Source: Pseudomonas wenzhouensis (GTDB lineage: Bacteria; Pseudomonadota; Gammaproteobacteria; Pseudomonadales; Pseudomonadaceae). Taken from it: 64,000 bases of DNA. The stretch is taken from NCBI RefSeq assembly GCF_021029445.1, contig NZ_CP072610.1:2294001-2358000 (forward strand), written 5' to 3'. This document shows, piece after piece, positions 8,055 to 16,234 of this stretch (position 1 is its first letter; the number at the start of each line of letters is the position of its first letter). The translations under genes and the position numbers were made by a program. The notes below the pieces were generated by a model. It saw only the letters and a list, made by a program, of their open reading frames with translations, was not told the origin of the DNA and ran no database searches.

Positions 8055-9719
8055 CTATTTGAGCAGGAGGAACGCCAGCAGCAGGTTGAGCAGCAGCGAC
8101 ACCAGCGCCACGCTGCGCCACACCAGCAGTGGCTCGCGCTCCAGCAGCGGTCGTGGGTGGTTGTTCAGGGATTGGCGCTCGCCACTTTCCAGTGCCAGCA
8201 GCCACTCCTCGGCGGTCTCGAAGCGCTGCGCTGGGGCGGCGGCTACCGCGCGGTTCAAGACCTCATCGAGCCAGGCAGGCAAGTCCGGGCGGTAGCGGCT
8301 GGCCGGTGTCGGTTGGCCGAAGCGTGGGTGCTGAAAGGCCTCGACTTCGCCATGGGGATAGTGTCCGGTAAGCAGGTGATAGAGCGTCACGCCCGCGGCG
8401 TAGAGGTCCTGCTGCGCACTGGGCGGGCTGCCGGCGAAGGCTTCGGGGGCAATATAGCTGGGCGTGCCGGGCAGGCTGTGGGCCTCGTCGCGGGTCAGGC
8501 CCAGGCAGTAGGCCAGGCCGAAGTCGAGCACGCGCAGTTCGCCGTCGTCGCCGAGCAGCAGGTTCTCCGGCTTGATGTCGCGGTGGATGATATTGCGCCG
8601 GTGCAGCAGGCCGAGCGCCTTGATCAGGCGCGGCGCCAGGTCCTGCCAGTCGGCCAGGCTCAGCGGGCCGTGCTGGCGCAGGCGTGCGTGCAGGGTCTGG
8701 CCGGCGTATTCACGTTGCACGTAATACAGGTGCTGGCGCTGCGGCAGGGCGTGCAGTTCGGGAAAGTGGCGACCGGCGACGCGGCGCAGGAACCATTCTT
8801 CCTGCAGCAGTGCCGGGCCGGCCTGCTCCTCACCAGCGCGGCTGGCCGGCAGGGTCTTGAGCAGCCAGGGGTGATTGTCGGTATCGCGTACCCGGTAGAT
8901 CAGCGACTGGCGCGATTCGCCGAGCAGGCGCTCGACCTGCCATCCCTCGAATACTTGGCCATCGCGCAGGCGTGGCGGCAGCGGCCAGTGCTCGAGCTGG
9001 GCCAGGGTGTCGGCCAGCGCCGCTTCTGGGAGCTGCTCGACATGTACCAGCAGGGCGCTGGCGTTGTCCTGGCTGCCGGCGCGGTGCGCTTCGCCGACCA
9101 GCGCCTGGCAGATTGCCTCGGCGTTATCGCCCTGTAGCAATTCGCCTATGCGCTTGTCGCTGAGGCTGGCCCAGACGCCATCGCTGACCAGCAGGAAACG
9201 GTCGCCGGGCTGCAGTTCGCCATCGCGGTAGTCCACCACCAGATGCTGGTCCAGGCCCATGGCGCGCTTGAGCACGTGCTGCATGCCCGGTTGTTCCCAA
9301 ACATGGTCCTCGGTCAGGCGCAACAGCTGGCCGCCCCGCCACAGATAGGCGCGGCTGTCGCCGATATGCGCCAGGGTGTAGCGCCGCCCGCGCAGCACCA
9401 GCGCAGTGAGGGTGGTCAGCAGCGGCTGGCCGCCGCCGTTGGCCTGTAGCCAGCGGTTATGTGCGACTAACAGGCGATCCAGACTGTGCTGCACCGGCCA
9501 GGTTTCCGGGGTGGAGTAGTAATCCAGAGCCAGCGCCTGCAGGGTGGCGCGCGCGGCCAGGCCGCCGTCGGCGCACTGGCTGACGCCATCAGCCAGGCCC
9601 AGCAGGTAGCCCTTGCTGGCGGCCAGGGCCGGCGCCGGGGTGACCACACGCAGGGCATCCTGGTTCTCGCTGCGCGGGCCGGTGGCGCTGGTTTCGCCGA
9701 TGCTCAGTTGCAGGGCCAT
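8055..9719 (-). CDS. Fused PP2C protein phosphatase / Ser-Thr protein kinase, membrane-anchored
   Basis: A 554-residue protein with two opposing activities. Residues about 5-235 are a PP2C phosphatase (ENQD near 20, GLADGVSQ, IGDSRAYL, VSDGVW, SQDNAS metal-site motifs). Residues about 255-520 are a eukaryotic-type kinase with HRDIKPENLLL and DFGLA; the usual VAIK lysine is probably the K in WLLKTL. The last 20 residues form a hydrophobic anchor. It sits between nirB and the nitrate transporter, and I recall the same arrangement in P. aeruginosa (PA1782). A role in nitrate or nitrogen control is inferred from position only; its targets are unknown. A repeat-filled gap of 116 bp separates it from the transporter upstream. 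Confidence 0.92.
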   Translation of the reverse strand: MALQLSIGETSATGPRSENQDALRVVTPAPALAASKGYLLGLADGVSQCADGGLAARATLQALALDYYSTPETWPVQHSLDRLLVAHNRWLQANGGGQPLLTTLTALVLRGRRYTLAHIGDSRAYLWRGGQLLRLTEDHVWEQPGMQHVLKRAMGLDQHLVVDYRDGELQPGDRFLLVSDGVWASLSDKRIGELLQGDNAEAICQALVGEAHRAGSQDNASALLVHVEQLPEAALADTLAQLEHWPLPPRLRDGQVFEGWQVERLLGESRQSLIYRVRDTDNHPWLLKTLPASRAGEEQAGPALLQEEWFLRRVAGRHFPELHALPQRQHLYYVQREYAGQTLHARLRQHGPLSLADWQDLAPRLIKALGLLHRRNIIHRDIKPENLLLGDDGELRVLDFGLAYCLGLTRDEAHSLPGTPSYIAPEAFAGSPPSAQQDLYAAGVTLYHLLTGHYPHGEVEAFQHPRFGQPTPASRYRPDLPAWLDEVLNRAVAAAPAQRFETAEEWLLALESGERQSLNNHPRPLLEREPLLVWRSVALVSLLLNLLLAFLLLK

Positions 9720-9746
9720 GATGTGGTTTCCGTAGATCTTTGGATC

Positions 9747-9807
9747 GTAGGGGGCGCCGTGCGCACCGCGCTCGGCGCAAATCGCTGGTGCGCGCGGCGC
9801 ACCCTAC
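9747..9807. repeat. Intergenic palindrome
   Basis: A long imperfect inverted repeat: GTAGGG with GGCGCCGTGCGCACC on the left pairs with GGTGCGCGCGGCGCACCCTAC on the right, around a roughly 20-nt loop. It fills the gap between the transporter and the kinase gene and could also slow read-through. Confidence 0.65.
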
Positions 9808-9835
9808 GCAGTGTGGCCGGTCGTCGAGAACTCGC

Positions 9836-11047
9836 TCACACCCGTGCGGCGGTCACTGCGGCGCTGCCCCAGGTGGTGCGCCAGCGCTGCTTGACCCCGT
9901 GCAGACCGATCCAGGCCAGCACGCCGAGGCTGGCGAACAGCCAGAGGCCCAGTTGGTAGTCGCCGGTGTGCTGCTTGATGGTGCCCAGACCGGCGGCGAG
10001 GAAGAAACCGCCGATGCCGCCGGCCATGCCGATCAACCCGGTCATCACGCCGATTTCCCTGCGAAAGCGCTGCGGCACCAACTGGAACACCGCGCCATTG
10101 CCGGCGCCAAGACCGAGCATGGCAGCGACGAAAAACGCCAGAGCGGCGGTCGCGCTGGGCAGGTTGAAACCCACCACGGTGATGCACAGCGAGGCGATGC
10201 TGTACATCATCAGCAGCGTGAGAATGCCGCCGATGCGGTCGGCCAGGGCGCCGCCGAGCGGGCGCAGCAGGCTGCCGGCGAAGACGCAGGCGGCGGTGTA
10301 GTAGCCTGCGGTCACCGGGTTCAGCCCGTACTGGTCGCTGAAGTAGCCGGGCAGGGCGCTGGCCAGTCCGATGAAGCCGCCGAAGGTGACGCTGTAGAAG
10401 AACATGAACCACCAGCTGTCGCGATCGCCGAGGGCCTTGAGGTAGTCGCCGAAGGCCTTGGGCTTGGGCCGCTCCGGCGCATTCTTGGCCACCAGGGCGA
10501 AGATCACCAGGGTCGCCAGCAGCGGGATCAGCGCCCAGCCGAACACGTTCTGCCAGCCGGACAGCGCGGCCAGGCCGGGGGCGAACAGCGCTGCCAGCAC
10601 GGTGCCAGAGTTACCGGCGCCGGCGATGCCCATGGCCTTGCCCTGGTGCTCCGGCGGGTACCACTGGGAGGCCAGCGGCAGGGCCACGGCGAACGCCGCG
10701 CCGGCGAAGCCGAGGAACAGGCCGAGCAGCAGCGCCTGCTCGTAGCTGCCGATGCCGATCTGCCAGGCGCAGAACAGCGCGACTATCACCACCACCTGGC
10801 CGAGCAGGCCGGCGGTCTTCGGCGACAGGCGGTCGGCGAGAAAGCCCATCAGCAGACGCAGCACGGCGCCGGCGAGAATCGGCGTGGCCACCATCAGGCC
10901 GCGTTGCTGGGCGTTGAGGTCGAGGTCGGTAGCGATCTGCACCGCCAGTGGGCCGAGTAGGTACCAGACCATGAAGCTCAGGTCGAAATAGAGGAAGGCG
11001 GCAAACAGGGTGGGGGCGTGGCCGGCTTTCCAGAAACTTGTATTCAT
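9836..11047 (-). CDS. narK: Nitrate/nitrite transporter, NarK/NasA-type MFS
   Basis: A 403-residue inner membrane protein with about 12 hydrophobic segments. It carries the nitrate signatures of the NNP family (GFAGAAFAVALPLASQWYPP; GAGNSGTVLAALF; GLGAGNGAVFQLVPQRF in the second half). It imports nitrate for the reductases next door; the orthologue in P. aeruginosa is called nasA, so the symbol is ambiguous. The ATG at 11045-11047 follows GATGAGGTGATCG. It has its own sigma-54 promoter and ANTAR-controlled terminator leader of about 290 nt, and the kinase gene follows. Confidence 0.92.
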   Translation of the reverse strand: MNTSFWKAGHAPTLFAAFLYFDLSFMVWYLLGPLAVQIATDLDLNAQQRGLMVATPILAGAVLRLLMGFLADRLSPKTAGLLGQVVVIVALFCAWQIGIGSYEQALLLGLFLGFAGAAFAVALPLASQWYPPEHQGKAMGIAGAGNSGTVLAALFAPGLAALSGWQNVFGWALIPLLATLVIFALVAKNAPERPKPKAFGDYLKALGDRDSWWFMFFYSVTFGGFIGLASALPGYFSDQYGLNPVTAGYYTAACVFAGSLLRPLGGALADRIGGILTLLMMYSIASLCITVVGFNLPSATAALAFFVAAMLGLGAGNGAVFQLVPQRFRREIGVMTGLIGMAGGIGGFFLAAGLGTIKQHTGDYQLGLWLFASLGVLAWIGLHGVKQRWRTTWGSAAVTAARV

Positions 11048-11243
11048 CGATCACCTCATCAGCGAGAAGGAGCCCGGCCAGGCGCGGCGAACCGTGGTCG
11101 TGGACACGGCGGCCGCGCCTGCCGGGAAGGCCCTGCACTTGTGGTGCAGAGCCCTGCGGCCGAAGCCACAGCAGGTTTGCGCGATTGCGGTGCAGGCTCG
11201 GATCGCGATGCCTGCGCCGGCCCCGGTCACTGGGGCGAACACG

Positions 11244-11289
11244 AAAAAAAACGCCGCTTCACCACAGGCCATGAAGGCGAGGTGAGGCG
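11244..11289 (-). terminator. Leader terminator (attenuator) of narK
   Basis: On the minus strand CGCCTCACC (11289-11281) pairs with GGTGAAGCGGCG (11263-11252) with a small bulge, followed by eight T residues. It lies about 200 nt before the narK start. Its 5' arm overlaps the last two bases of the P2 stem, which allows mutually exclusive folding. Confidence 0.75.
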
Positions 11290-11328
11290 ACGTCGTTGTC
11301 GTGAGGGAGGTGGCCGCCGTTGGCTACC
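11288..11328 (-). promoter_or_regulatory. ANTAR (NasT) RNA element, narK leader: P1 and P2
   Basis: P1 is GGTAGCC-AACGGC-GGCCACC (11309-11328; one A-C mismatch in the stem). P2 is CGAC-AACGAC-GTCG (11288-11301). Both loops have A1 and G4. The terminator follows directly. Confidence 0.85.
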
Positions 11329-11343
11329 TGGTGCGAGGGAATA

Positions 11344-11359
11344 AGCAAGAGCCGAGCCA
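11344..11359 (-). promoter_or_regulatory. Sigma-54 promoter of narK
   Basis: The minus strand reads TGGCTCGGCTCTTGCT, with GG-N10-GC spacing and a TTGCT -12 element. The predicted start is about 6 nt before stem P1. No clear NtrC box was seen nearby. Confidence 0.75.
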
Positions 11360-11439
11360 ACCGAGCAGAGGCCCTGGGATCAGGTGCTACGCACCTTCAA
11401 TACGCGCAGTACTGCCGTAAAACGAGGCGTTTGCGCCGT

Positions 11440-11610
11440 CTATGCCCCCGAATGGGGCGATCGCTGCGTACTGAGAGTGGCTTGAGACTGGACGCTGGAA
11501 AGTTGGGCAACGCTGGTTGCGTGAGTGGGTAGCGGCGCGGTCAGCAGGGCGAGTGCCAGCAGATTGCTGAGCAGCCCCGCCTGACGGGCACGGCGGTAGG
11601 TGTCGGTCAT
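11440..11610 (-). CDS. Small exported peptide, 56 residues, function unknown
   Basis: An ATG at 11608-11610 preceded by GGATCGAGG opens a 56-codon frame. The start is MTDTYRRARQ, then a strongly hydrophobic stretch (GLLSNLLALALLTAPLP) and THATS, which looks like a signal peptide cleaved after THA. The mature part would be only about 25 residues, rich in Ser and Gln. It ends about 80 bp before the narK sigma-54 promoter, so it is not in the narK leader transcript unless there is an upstream promoter. Codon use is GC-rich like its neighbours. I do not recognise a family. It could be chance, but the ribosome binding site plus signal peptide argue for a real gene. Confidence 0.5.
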   Translation of the reverse strand: MTDTYRRARQAGLLSNLLALALLTAPLPTHATSVAQLSSVQSQATLSTQRSPHSGA

Positions 11611-11748
11611 CCTCGATCCCCCCTTTTTTCAGTTCTGACCTAGGCGTAGCAGACGAATGACAATGTGTCACGTTATTAGCAGCAATAACTGTGCAAGTTT
11701 TGCCAGACGCCTGTTCGCCCGGGGCCCTGAAGCAGTGGAATCGCTGAG

Positions 11749-12192
11749 TCAGTCGAGCCGATTGACCTTGGGGAACTTGGCGCTGAAGGATTCCGGCATC
11801 GGCACCACCTTCGACTGCAGATAATCGAAGAACACGAAGCCGGACTTGGCCATGGCCACCAGCGTGCCGTCAGCCGGACGGGTGATGCGGAAGGTGATAT
11901 CACCGCCATATCGGTTGAAATCCATCACGCCGACCTCGAACAGCAGCTGGTCACGGGCATGGGCCTCGGCCCTGTAGGTGGTGGCCAGGTCGGTGACGAT
12001 GATGCCAGTGCCTTTGCCGTCGGTTTCGCGGATGCCGAACTCGAAGAGGAAACGGGCACGTGCCTCGGAAATCATCGAGATCATCGAGTCATTGCCCAGA
12101 TGGTTGGCACCGTTGATGTCGGTAACGCGCACGGTCAGGTGAGTGCTGTAGCAGTACTGGTCTTCGGGAAAATCGAGGGTCAGGCGTGCCAT
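11749..12192 (-). CDS. Acyl-CoA thioesterase, hotdog (4HBT) family
   Basis: A 147-residue hotdog-fold protein of the YbgC/4HBT type. The region VRVTDINGANHLGNDSM is the active-site segment, where D and H are in the positions expected for the 4HBT family (D-x-N-x-x-x-H). It would hydrolyse acyl-CoA; the substrate is not predictable. It is the last gene after nrtABD and the alginate-lyase-like gene, with a 48-bp gap, and may be read with them. No metabolic link to nitrate is evident. Complete by length. Confidence 0.82.
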   Translation of the reverse strand: MARLTLDFPEDQYCYSTHLTVRVTDINGANHLGNDSMISMISEARARFLFEFGIRETDGKGTGIIVTDLATTYRAEAHARDQLLFEVGVMDFNRYGGDITFRITRPADGTLVAMAKSGFVFFDYLQSKVVPMPESFSAKFPKVNRLD

Positions 12193-12240
12193 GGTCGAGC
12201 CTTCGTCTAGGAGGGCGGCGATTGTAAACCGCCGCGTTCC

Positions 12241-13026
12241 TCAGCGGTGCAGGCTGTTGAGGTGATAGAACGTGACGCGACCACCTTCGCTATCCGCTCC
12301 GGAATTGTCCTGGATATAGGCGCCCGCCTTGAAGTACAGGTACTGCTTGCTCCAGCTGCTGCTCAACTGGCGGTAGAGCGAGCCATTGTCGCCATCGGTG
12401 CTGGCCACGCTGACGCCGATGCGTCCGCTGGGCGTGACGCGCAGGTCGTAGCCGAAGCGCTCGCCAAGCTGGATGTTCTCGGCCAGCAGAATGTTTTGCA
12501 CGTCGCTGTCGCCTGGGCGAGCGCGCAGCAGCAGCTCCACCCGGCCAACGCCACGTCGATAGTGATATTGCAGCTTGAGCAGCGGGTCGTTTTGGCTGCC
12601 CGGCACGTCGGTACTGTGGATCTGGCCGATCACCACCTTGTTGCGGCTGGGCACCTGGTCAACCTGCAGCACGGCGCTGAGATAGCTGTCCGAACTGGCG
12701 TGGAGCCAGTTGTCGAGTCTGCCGTCGTGCTGGGTTTCGCGTAGCTCGCTGCGTGGATAGCGGGCATCGGCGGTGGTCGAGCCGGTGACCGGCACCCAGA
12801 ACGTCACGCTGCCGTCGGCATTGCGCCGAAAGTAACGGCTTGTATAGCCGTTATTCAGCCGTTCGGTGGTGATGGTGGTCGGCACTGGTTCGGTGGGAAT
12901 CGACAGATTCCAGGTGGTGAGGTCGAGCACGGGGTTCTCTGATTGTCGGTTGAGGGCCCTTGTTCGTCCCTGCAAAGGGTCAGAGGTTCCGCCGCCCCAG
13001 CCCTTGAGCCAGAGCGGTTTTGACAC
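12241..13026 (-). CDS. Polysaccharide lyase family 7 (alginate lyase)-like protein without signal peptide
   Basis: A 261-residue protein whose residues about 33-259 match the PL7 / alginate lyase 2 fold: LDLTTWNLSIP at the start, RSELRE (the catalytic R-x-E-L-R type motif is present as YPRSELRET), VIGQIH (Q-I-H active-site strand) and YFKAGAYIQ (K-x-G-x-Y-x-Q) near the end. These are the catalytic Arg, Gln, His and Tyr positions of PL7, so it looks active. A GTG start at 13024-13026 overlaps the nrtD stop (TGAGTG), which suggests coupling. No signal peptide is visible, which is odd for an enzyme with a polymeric substrate. P. aeruginosa PA1784 is a similar gene in the same neighbourhood. Confidence 0.85.
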   Translation of the reverse strand: MSKPLWLKGWGGGTSDPLQGRTRALNRQSENPVLDLTTWNLSIPTEPVPTTITTERLNNGYTSRYFRRNADGSVTFWVPVTGSTTADARYPRSELRETQHDGRLDNWLHASSDSYLSAVLQVDQVPSRNKVVIGQIHSTDVPGSQNDPLLKLQYHYRRGVGRVELLLRARPGDSDVQNILLAENIQLGERFGYDLRVTPSGRIGVSVASTDGDNGSLYRQLSSSWSKQYLYFKAGAYIQDNSGADSEGGRVTFYHLNSLHR

Positions 13027-13818
13027 TCAGGCGGCCGGGCGCTGCTGGCGCTGGTAGAGAAACTCCAGCACGGCGGTACGGTAGGCGTGGTACTGCGAGT
13101 CATTGGCCAGCGCCAGGCGGTCGCGCGGGCTCGGCAGGTCGACGGCGAGGATTTCGCCGACGGTGGCCGCCGGGCCGTTGGTCATCATGACGATACGATC
13201 GGACAGGAGCACGGCTTCGTCGACGTCATGGGTGACCATCACCACGGTGCTCTGGGTCTGCCCGACGATGCGCAGCAGCTCGTCCTGCAGGTGCGCGCGG
13301 GTCAGGGCATCGAGGGCGCCGAACGGCTCGTCCATCAGCAGCACCTTGGGCTCCATGGCCAGGGCACGGGCGATGCCGACGCGCTGCTTCATGCCGCCGG
13401 AGATCTCGTTGGGATGCTTGTGCATGGCATGGCTGAGGCCGACCATGTTCAGCGCCTGCTCGGTGCGGGCCTTGAGCTGGGCCTTGATTTCGCGCGCGCC
13501 GAAGACCTTTTCCACGGCCAGGTGGACGTTGCCGAAGCAGGTCATCCAGGGCAGCAGGCTGTGGTTCTGGAACACCACGGCGCGTTCGGGGCCGGGGCCG
13601 TCGATCTCGCGGCCATTGCAGATCAGCCCGCCTTCGTTGGCGTCGAGCAGGCCAGCGATCAGGTTGAGCACGGTGGATTTGCCGCAGCCGGAGTGGCCGA
13701 TCAGTGCGACGAACTCGCCGCGGGCGATGCTCAGGTTGACGTCGGCCAGTGCCTGGAAGCGGCCTTTCTTGGTGTCGAAGTGCTTGCTGACAGCTGTCAG
13801 CTCCACGAATTTGTCCAT
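13027..13818 (-). CDS. nrtD: Nitrate ABC transporter ATP-binding protein
   Basis: A 263-residue ABC ATPase of the NrtD/NasD/SsuB type. Walker A is GHSGCGKST, the signature is EISGGMKQRVGIARAL, Walker B is VLLMDEPFGALD, and the H-loop is MVTHDVDEA. It energises import by NrtB and NrtA. The ATG at 13816-13818 is preferred over one 16 codons upstream because the family begins at MDKFVEL and GAGAG precedes it. It is 183 bp after nrtB, with a REP palindrome between, so it may be less expressed than nrtAB. Confidence 0.93.
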   Translation of the reverse strand: MDKFVELTAVSKHFDTKKGRFQALADVNLSIARGEFVALIGHSGCGKSTVLNLIAGLLDANEGGLICNGREIDGPGPERAVVFQNHSLLPWMTCFGNVHLAVEKVFGAREIKAQLKARTEQALNMVGLSHAMHKHPNEISGGMKQRVGIARALAMEPKVLLMDEPFGALDALTRAHLQDELLRIVGQTQSTVVMVTHDVDEAVLLSDRIVMMTNGPAATVGEILAVDLPSPRDRLALANDSQYHAYRTAVLEFLYQRQQRPAA

Positions 13819-13920
13819 CGGAGTTCTCTCGTTCTGGCGCTGTGCCCCGAATTTAATCAGTAACACTTTTATTTAAAACAAAGACTTGGCGTCTACTATT
13901 GAACTGATTTGTAAGCTTAC

Positions 13921-13979
13921 GTAGCCCGGATGCAATCCGGGGAAACGGAGATCGCGTTCCCGGATTGCATCCGGGCTAC
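13921..13979. repeat. Long perfect palindrome between nrtB and nrtD
   Basis: A perfect 20-bp inverted repeat: the arm at 13921-13940 starting GTAGCCCGGATG is the exact reverse complement of the arm at 13960-13979, around a 19-nt loop. The sequence GTAGCCCGGATGCAATCCGG is a common Pseudomonas intergenic repeat type. Confidence 0.85.
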
Positions 13980-14001
13980 GGGGTTGGGCGAATGCGCCTC
14001 T

Positions 14002-14859
14002 TCAGCTCGCGTAGTCAAAGCGTTTGGCGATCAACAGCAGCATCTGCTCCAGCGCCAGGCCGACCAGGCCGACGATGATGATGGCGATGAGAATGTGCTC
14101 GACGTTGAGGTTGTTCCACTCGTCCCACACCCAGAAGCCCAGGCCGATGCCGCCGGTGAGCATCTCCGCGGCGACTATCACCAGCCAGGCCACGCCGATG
14201 GCCAGGCGGATGCCGGTCATCAGGTGCGGCAGCACGGCGGGAAACAGGATGCGCGTCAGCACCTTGAACTCCGACAGCTTCAGCACGCGGGCCGCGTTCA
14301 GGTAGTCCTGCGGCACGCTGGCCACGCCGGCGGCGGTGTTGAGGATGATCGGCCAGATCGAGCTGATGAAAATGACCCAGATCGACGCCGGGCCGGCCGC
14401 CTCGAACACCAGCAGGCCGATCGGCAGCCAGGCCAGCGGCGAGACCGGACGCAGCAAGCTGATGATCGGCGCCAGCATGCCGGCGAGAAAGGCGAAACGG
14501 CCGATGGCGAACCCCAGGGGAATGCCCACCAGCGCCGCCAGACCGAAGCCGACGCCGACGCGGCCGAGCGAGTTGAGGATGTTCCAGCCGATACCCATGT
14601 CGTTGGGGCCGTTGTCGTAGAAAGGATCAGCGAACAACACCAGCGCGGCTTGCCAGGTGCTCAAGGGGCCAGGCAGGCCCTCGCTGTACTGCGCCAGCAG
14701 CGACCAGAAGCCGATGAAGGCGATGATGCCCAGCAGCGGGGCGATGCCGGCCTTGAGCATACTGCCCAGTGCGGCGGCGCTGGGCAGCAAGGCCTGCGCA
14801 GAGAGGCGCGGCTTGGCAATTGGCGGCAGTGGTGTTTTCAGGGGCGCATTCATGCTCAC
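14002..14859 (-). CDS. nrtB: Nitrate ABC transporter permease
   Basis: A 285-residue permease with about six to seven transmembrane segments and the BPD-type EAA-like loop AAGVASVPQDYLNAARVLKLS, where the ATPase docks. GIRLAIGVAWLVIVAAEML near residue 215 is characteristic of the NrtB/SsuC family. It starts 6 bp after the nrtA stop codon, so it is co-transcribed and probably co-translated. The downstream gene is nrtD after a palindrome. Confidence 0.93.
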   Translation of the reverse strand: MSMNAPLKTPLPPIAKPRLSAQALLPSAAALGSMLKAGIAPLLGIIAFIGFWSLLAQYSEGLPGPLSTWQAALVLFADPFYDNGPNDMGIGWNILNSLGRVGVGFGLAALVGIPLGFAIGRFAFLAGMLAPIISLLRPVSPLAWLPIGLLVFEAAGPASIWVIFISSIWPIILNTAAGVASVPQDYLNAARVLKLSEFKVLTRILFPAVLPHLMTGIRLAIGVAWLVIVAAEMLTGGIGLGFWVWDEWNNLNVEHILIAIIIVGLVGLALEQMLLLIAKRFDYAS

Positions 14860-14865
14860 CTCCAG

Positions 14866-16149
14866 TCAGGCTTTGATGGCGAAGGAGTCGGCGTAGGCGG
14901 CCGGATTGCTGCCGTCCCAGACCACGCCGTCGATCAACGTGCTGCTGCGCAGCGGGCTGCTCGGCACCGCCAGCTTGAGGGCGCTGGCAGCCTCGGCGTA
15001 GAGCGCGGTCTGGTTGACTTGCGCGGCCACGGCGGCGTAATCCGGCGCATCCTTGAGCAGGCCCCAGCGCTTGAATTGGGTGAGGAACCACATGCCGTCG
15101 GAGTGATAGGGAAAGTTGACGCTGCCGTCCTTGCAGAAGGCCATGGCGTGTTCGTCCTTCCAGCTGTTGCCGAGGCCGTCCTCGTACTGGGCGAGAAAGC
15201 GCGGCTCGATCACCTGCACCGGCGCGTTGACGTAGGCCTTGCCGGAAATCAGCTTGGCGGTGCTCTTGCGGTTCTCCTCGCTGGCCTCGATGAAGCGGCT
15301 GGCATCGAGAATCGCCATGATCAGCGCACGGGCGGCATTGGGATACTGCTCGATAAAGGCGCGGGTGGTGCCGAGCACCTTCTCCGGGTGGTCCGGCCAG
15401 ATCTGCTGCGTGGTGGTGGCGGTGAAACCGATCTTGTCGAAGATCGCCCGCGCGCCCCAGGGCTCGCCGACGCAGAAGCCGTCCATGTTGCCGACACGCA
15501 TATTGGCGACCATCTGCGGCGGCGGCACGACGATGGTCTTCACATCGCTCATGGGGTTGATGCCGACACTGGCCAGCCAGTAGTACAGCCACATGGCGTG
15601 GGTACCAGTTGGGAATGTCTGGGCGAAGGTCAGCGGATTACCGCCTTTCTTCACGTGTTCGGCCAGTTGCGCGCCGTTGGTCACGCCAGCCTCACGCAGT
15701 TGCTTGGACAGGGTGATGGCCTGGCCATTCTGGTTTAGCCCCATCAGCACCGCCATGTCCCGCTGCGGCCCGGCCAGGCCGAGCTGGGCGCCGTACATCA
15801 TGCCGTAGAGCACATGGGCAGCATCCAGTTCGCCAGTGTTGAGCTTGTCGCGCACGCCGGCCCAGGAGGCCTCCTTGCTCGGGTTGATGGTCAGGCCGTA
15901 TTTCTCGCCGAAACCCTGGGTGGCGGCGACCACCACTGAAGCGCAATCGGTCAGGGGAATGAAGCCGACGTTTAGCGCGGCTTTTTCCGGCGCGTCGGAG
16001 CCAGCTGCCCATGCTGCGCTACGCAGCGAAGCCGGCGCCGACAAGCCAAGTGCGGCGATGCCGCTCACGGCGCCGGCCAGGGCGATGGATTGCTTGAGAA
16101 AGTTACGGCGGCTGGTGGCCAGGGGCTTGTTCGAATCACGATCGGTCAT
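14866..16149 (-). CDS. nrtA: Nitrate ABC transporter substrate-binding protein (Tat-exported)
   Basis: A 427-residue NrtA-like periplasmic nitrate-binding protein. It begins with a twin-arginine signal (SRRNFLKQS) and a hydrophobic segment, so it is exported folded. The rest is an NMT1/NrtA-type bilobed fold (LNVGFIPLTDCASVVVA; KEASWAGVRDKLNTGELDAAH; VGNMDGFCVGEPW). The Tat signal separates it from NasS, the cytosolic homologue that senses nitrate and restrains NasT. The ATG at 16147-16149 has AAGGA upstream. Its leader has a strong sigma-54 promoter and an ANTAR terminator element. Confidence 0.93.
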   Translation of the reverse strand: MTDRDSNKPLATSRRNFLKQSIALAGAVSGIAALGLSAPASLRSAAWAAGSDAPEKAALNVGFIPLTDCASVVVAATQGFGEKYGLTINPSKEASWAGVRDKLNTGELDAAHVLYGMMYGAQLGLAGPQRDMAVLMGLNQNGQAITLSKQLREAGVTNGAQLAEHVKKGGNPLTFAQTFPTGTHAMWLYYWLASVGINPMSDVKTIVVPPPQMVANMRVGNMDGFCVGEPWGARAIFDKIGFTATTTQQIWPDHPEKVLGTTRAFIEQYPNAARALIMAILDASRFIEASEENRKSTAKLISGKAYVNAPVQVIEPRFLAQYEDGLGNSWKDEHAMAFCKDGSVNFPYHSDGMWFLTQFKRWGLLKDAPDYAAVAAQVNQTALYAEAASALKLAVPSSPLRSSTLIDGVVWDGSNPAAYADSFAIKA

Positions 16150-16173
16150 GGTTCTAATCCTTGTCAGGCGCAT

Positions 16174-16234
16174 AAACAAAAACGGCGTACGCCAGGCCGC
16201 CTCGATGAGAGAAAGGTGACCTGACGGACGCCGT
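16174..16234 (-). terminator. Leader terminator (attenuator) of nrtA
   Basis: On the minus strand ACGGCGTCCGTCAGG (16234-16220) pairs with CCTGGCGTACGCCGT (16196-16182): 15 positions with two mismatches, a 23-nt loop, then TTTTGTTT. It ends 25 nt before nrtA. Its 5' arm shares 11 bases with the P2 stem-loop, so the two structures cannot coexist. Confidence 0.85.

Noticed and set aside
11133..11149. CTGCAC-N5-GTGCAG palindrome in the narK leader as an NtrC site
   Set aside because: Spacer is 5 where the NtrC consensus needs 7 between these half sites, and it lies downstream of the promoter and terminator.
11051..11272. A 73-codon minus-strand frame in the narK leader
   Set aside because: It runs through the terminator T-tract, has no ribosome binding site and looks like chance.
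11692..11705. TGGCAAAACTTGCA on the minus strand upstream of the small exported peptide as a sigma-54 promoter
   Set aside because: Both boxes look good, but the spacing between GG and GC is 8 and not 10, which normally abolishes sigma-54 recognition.
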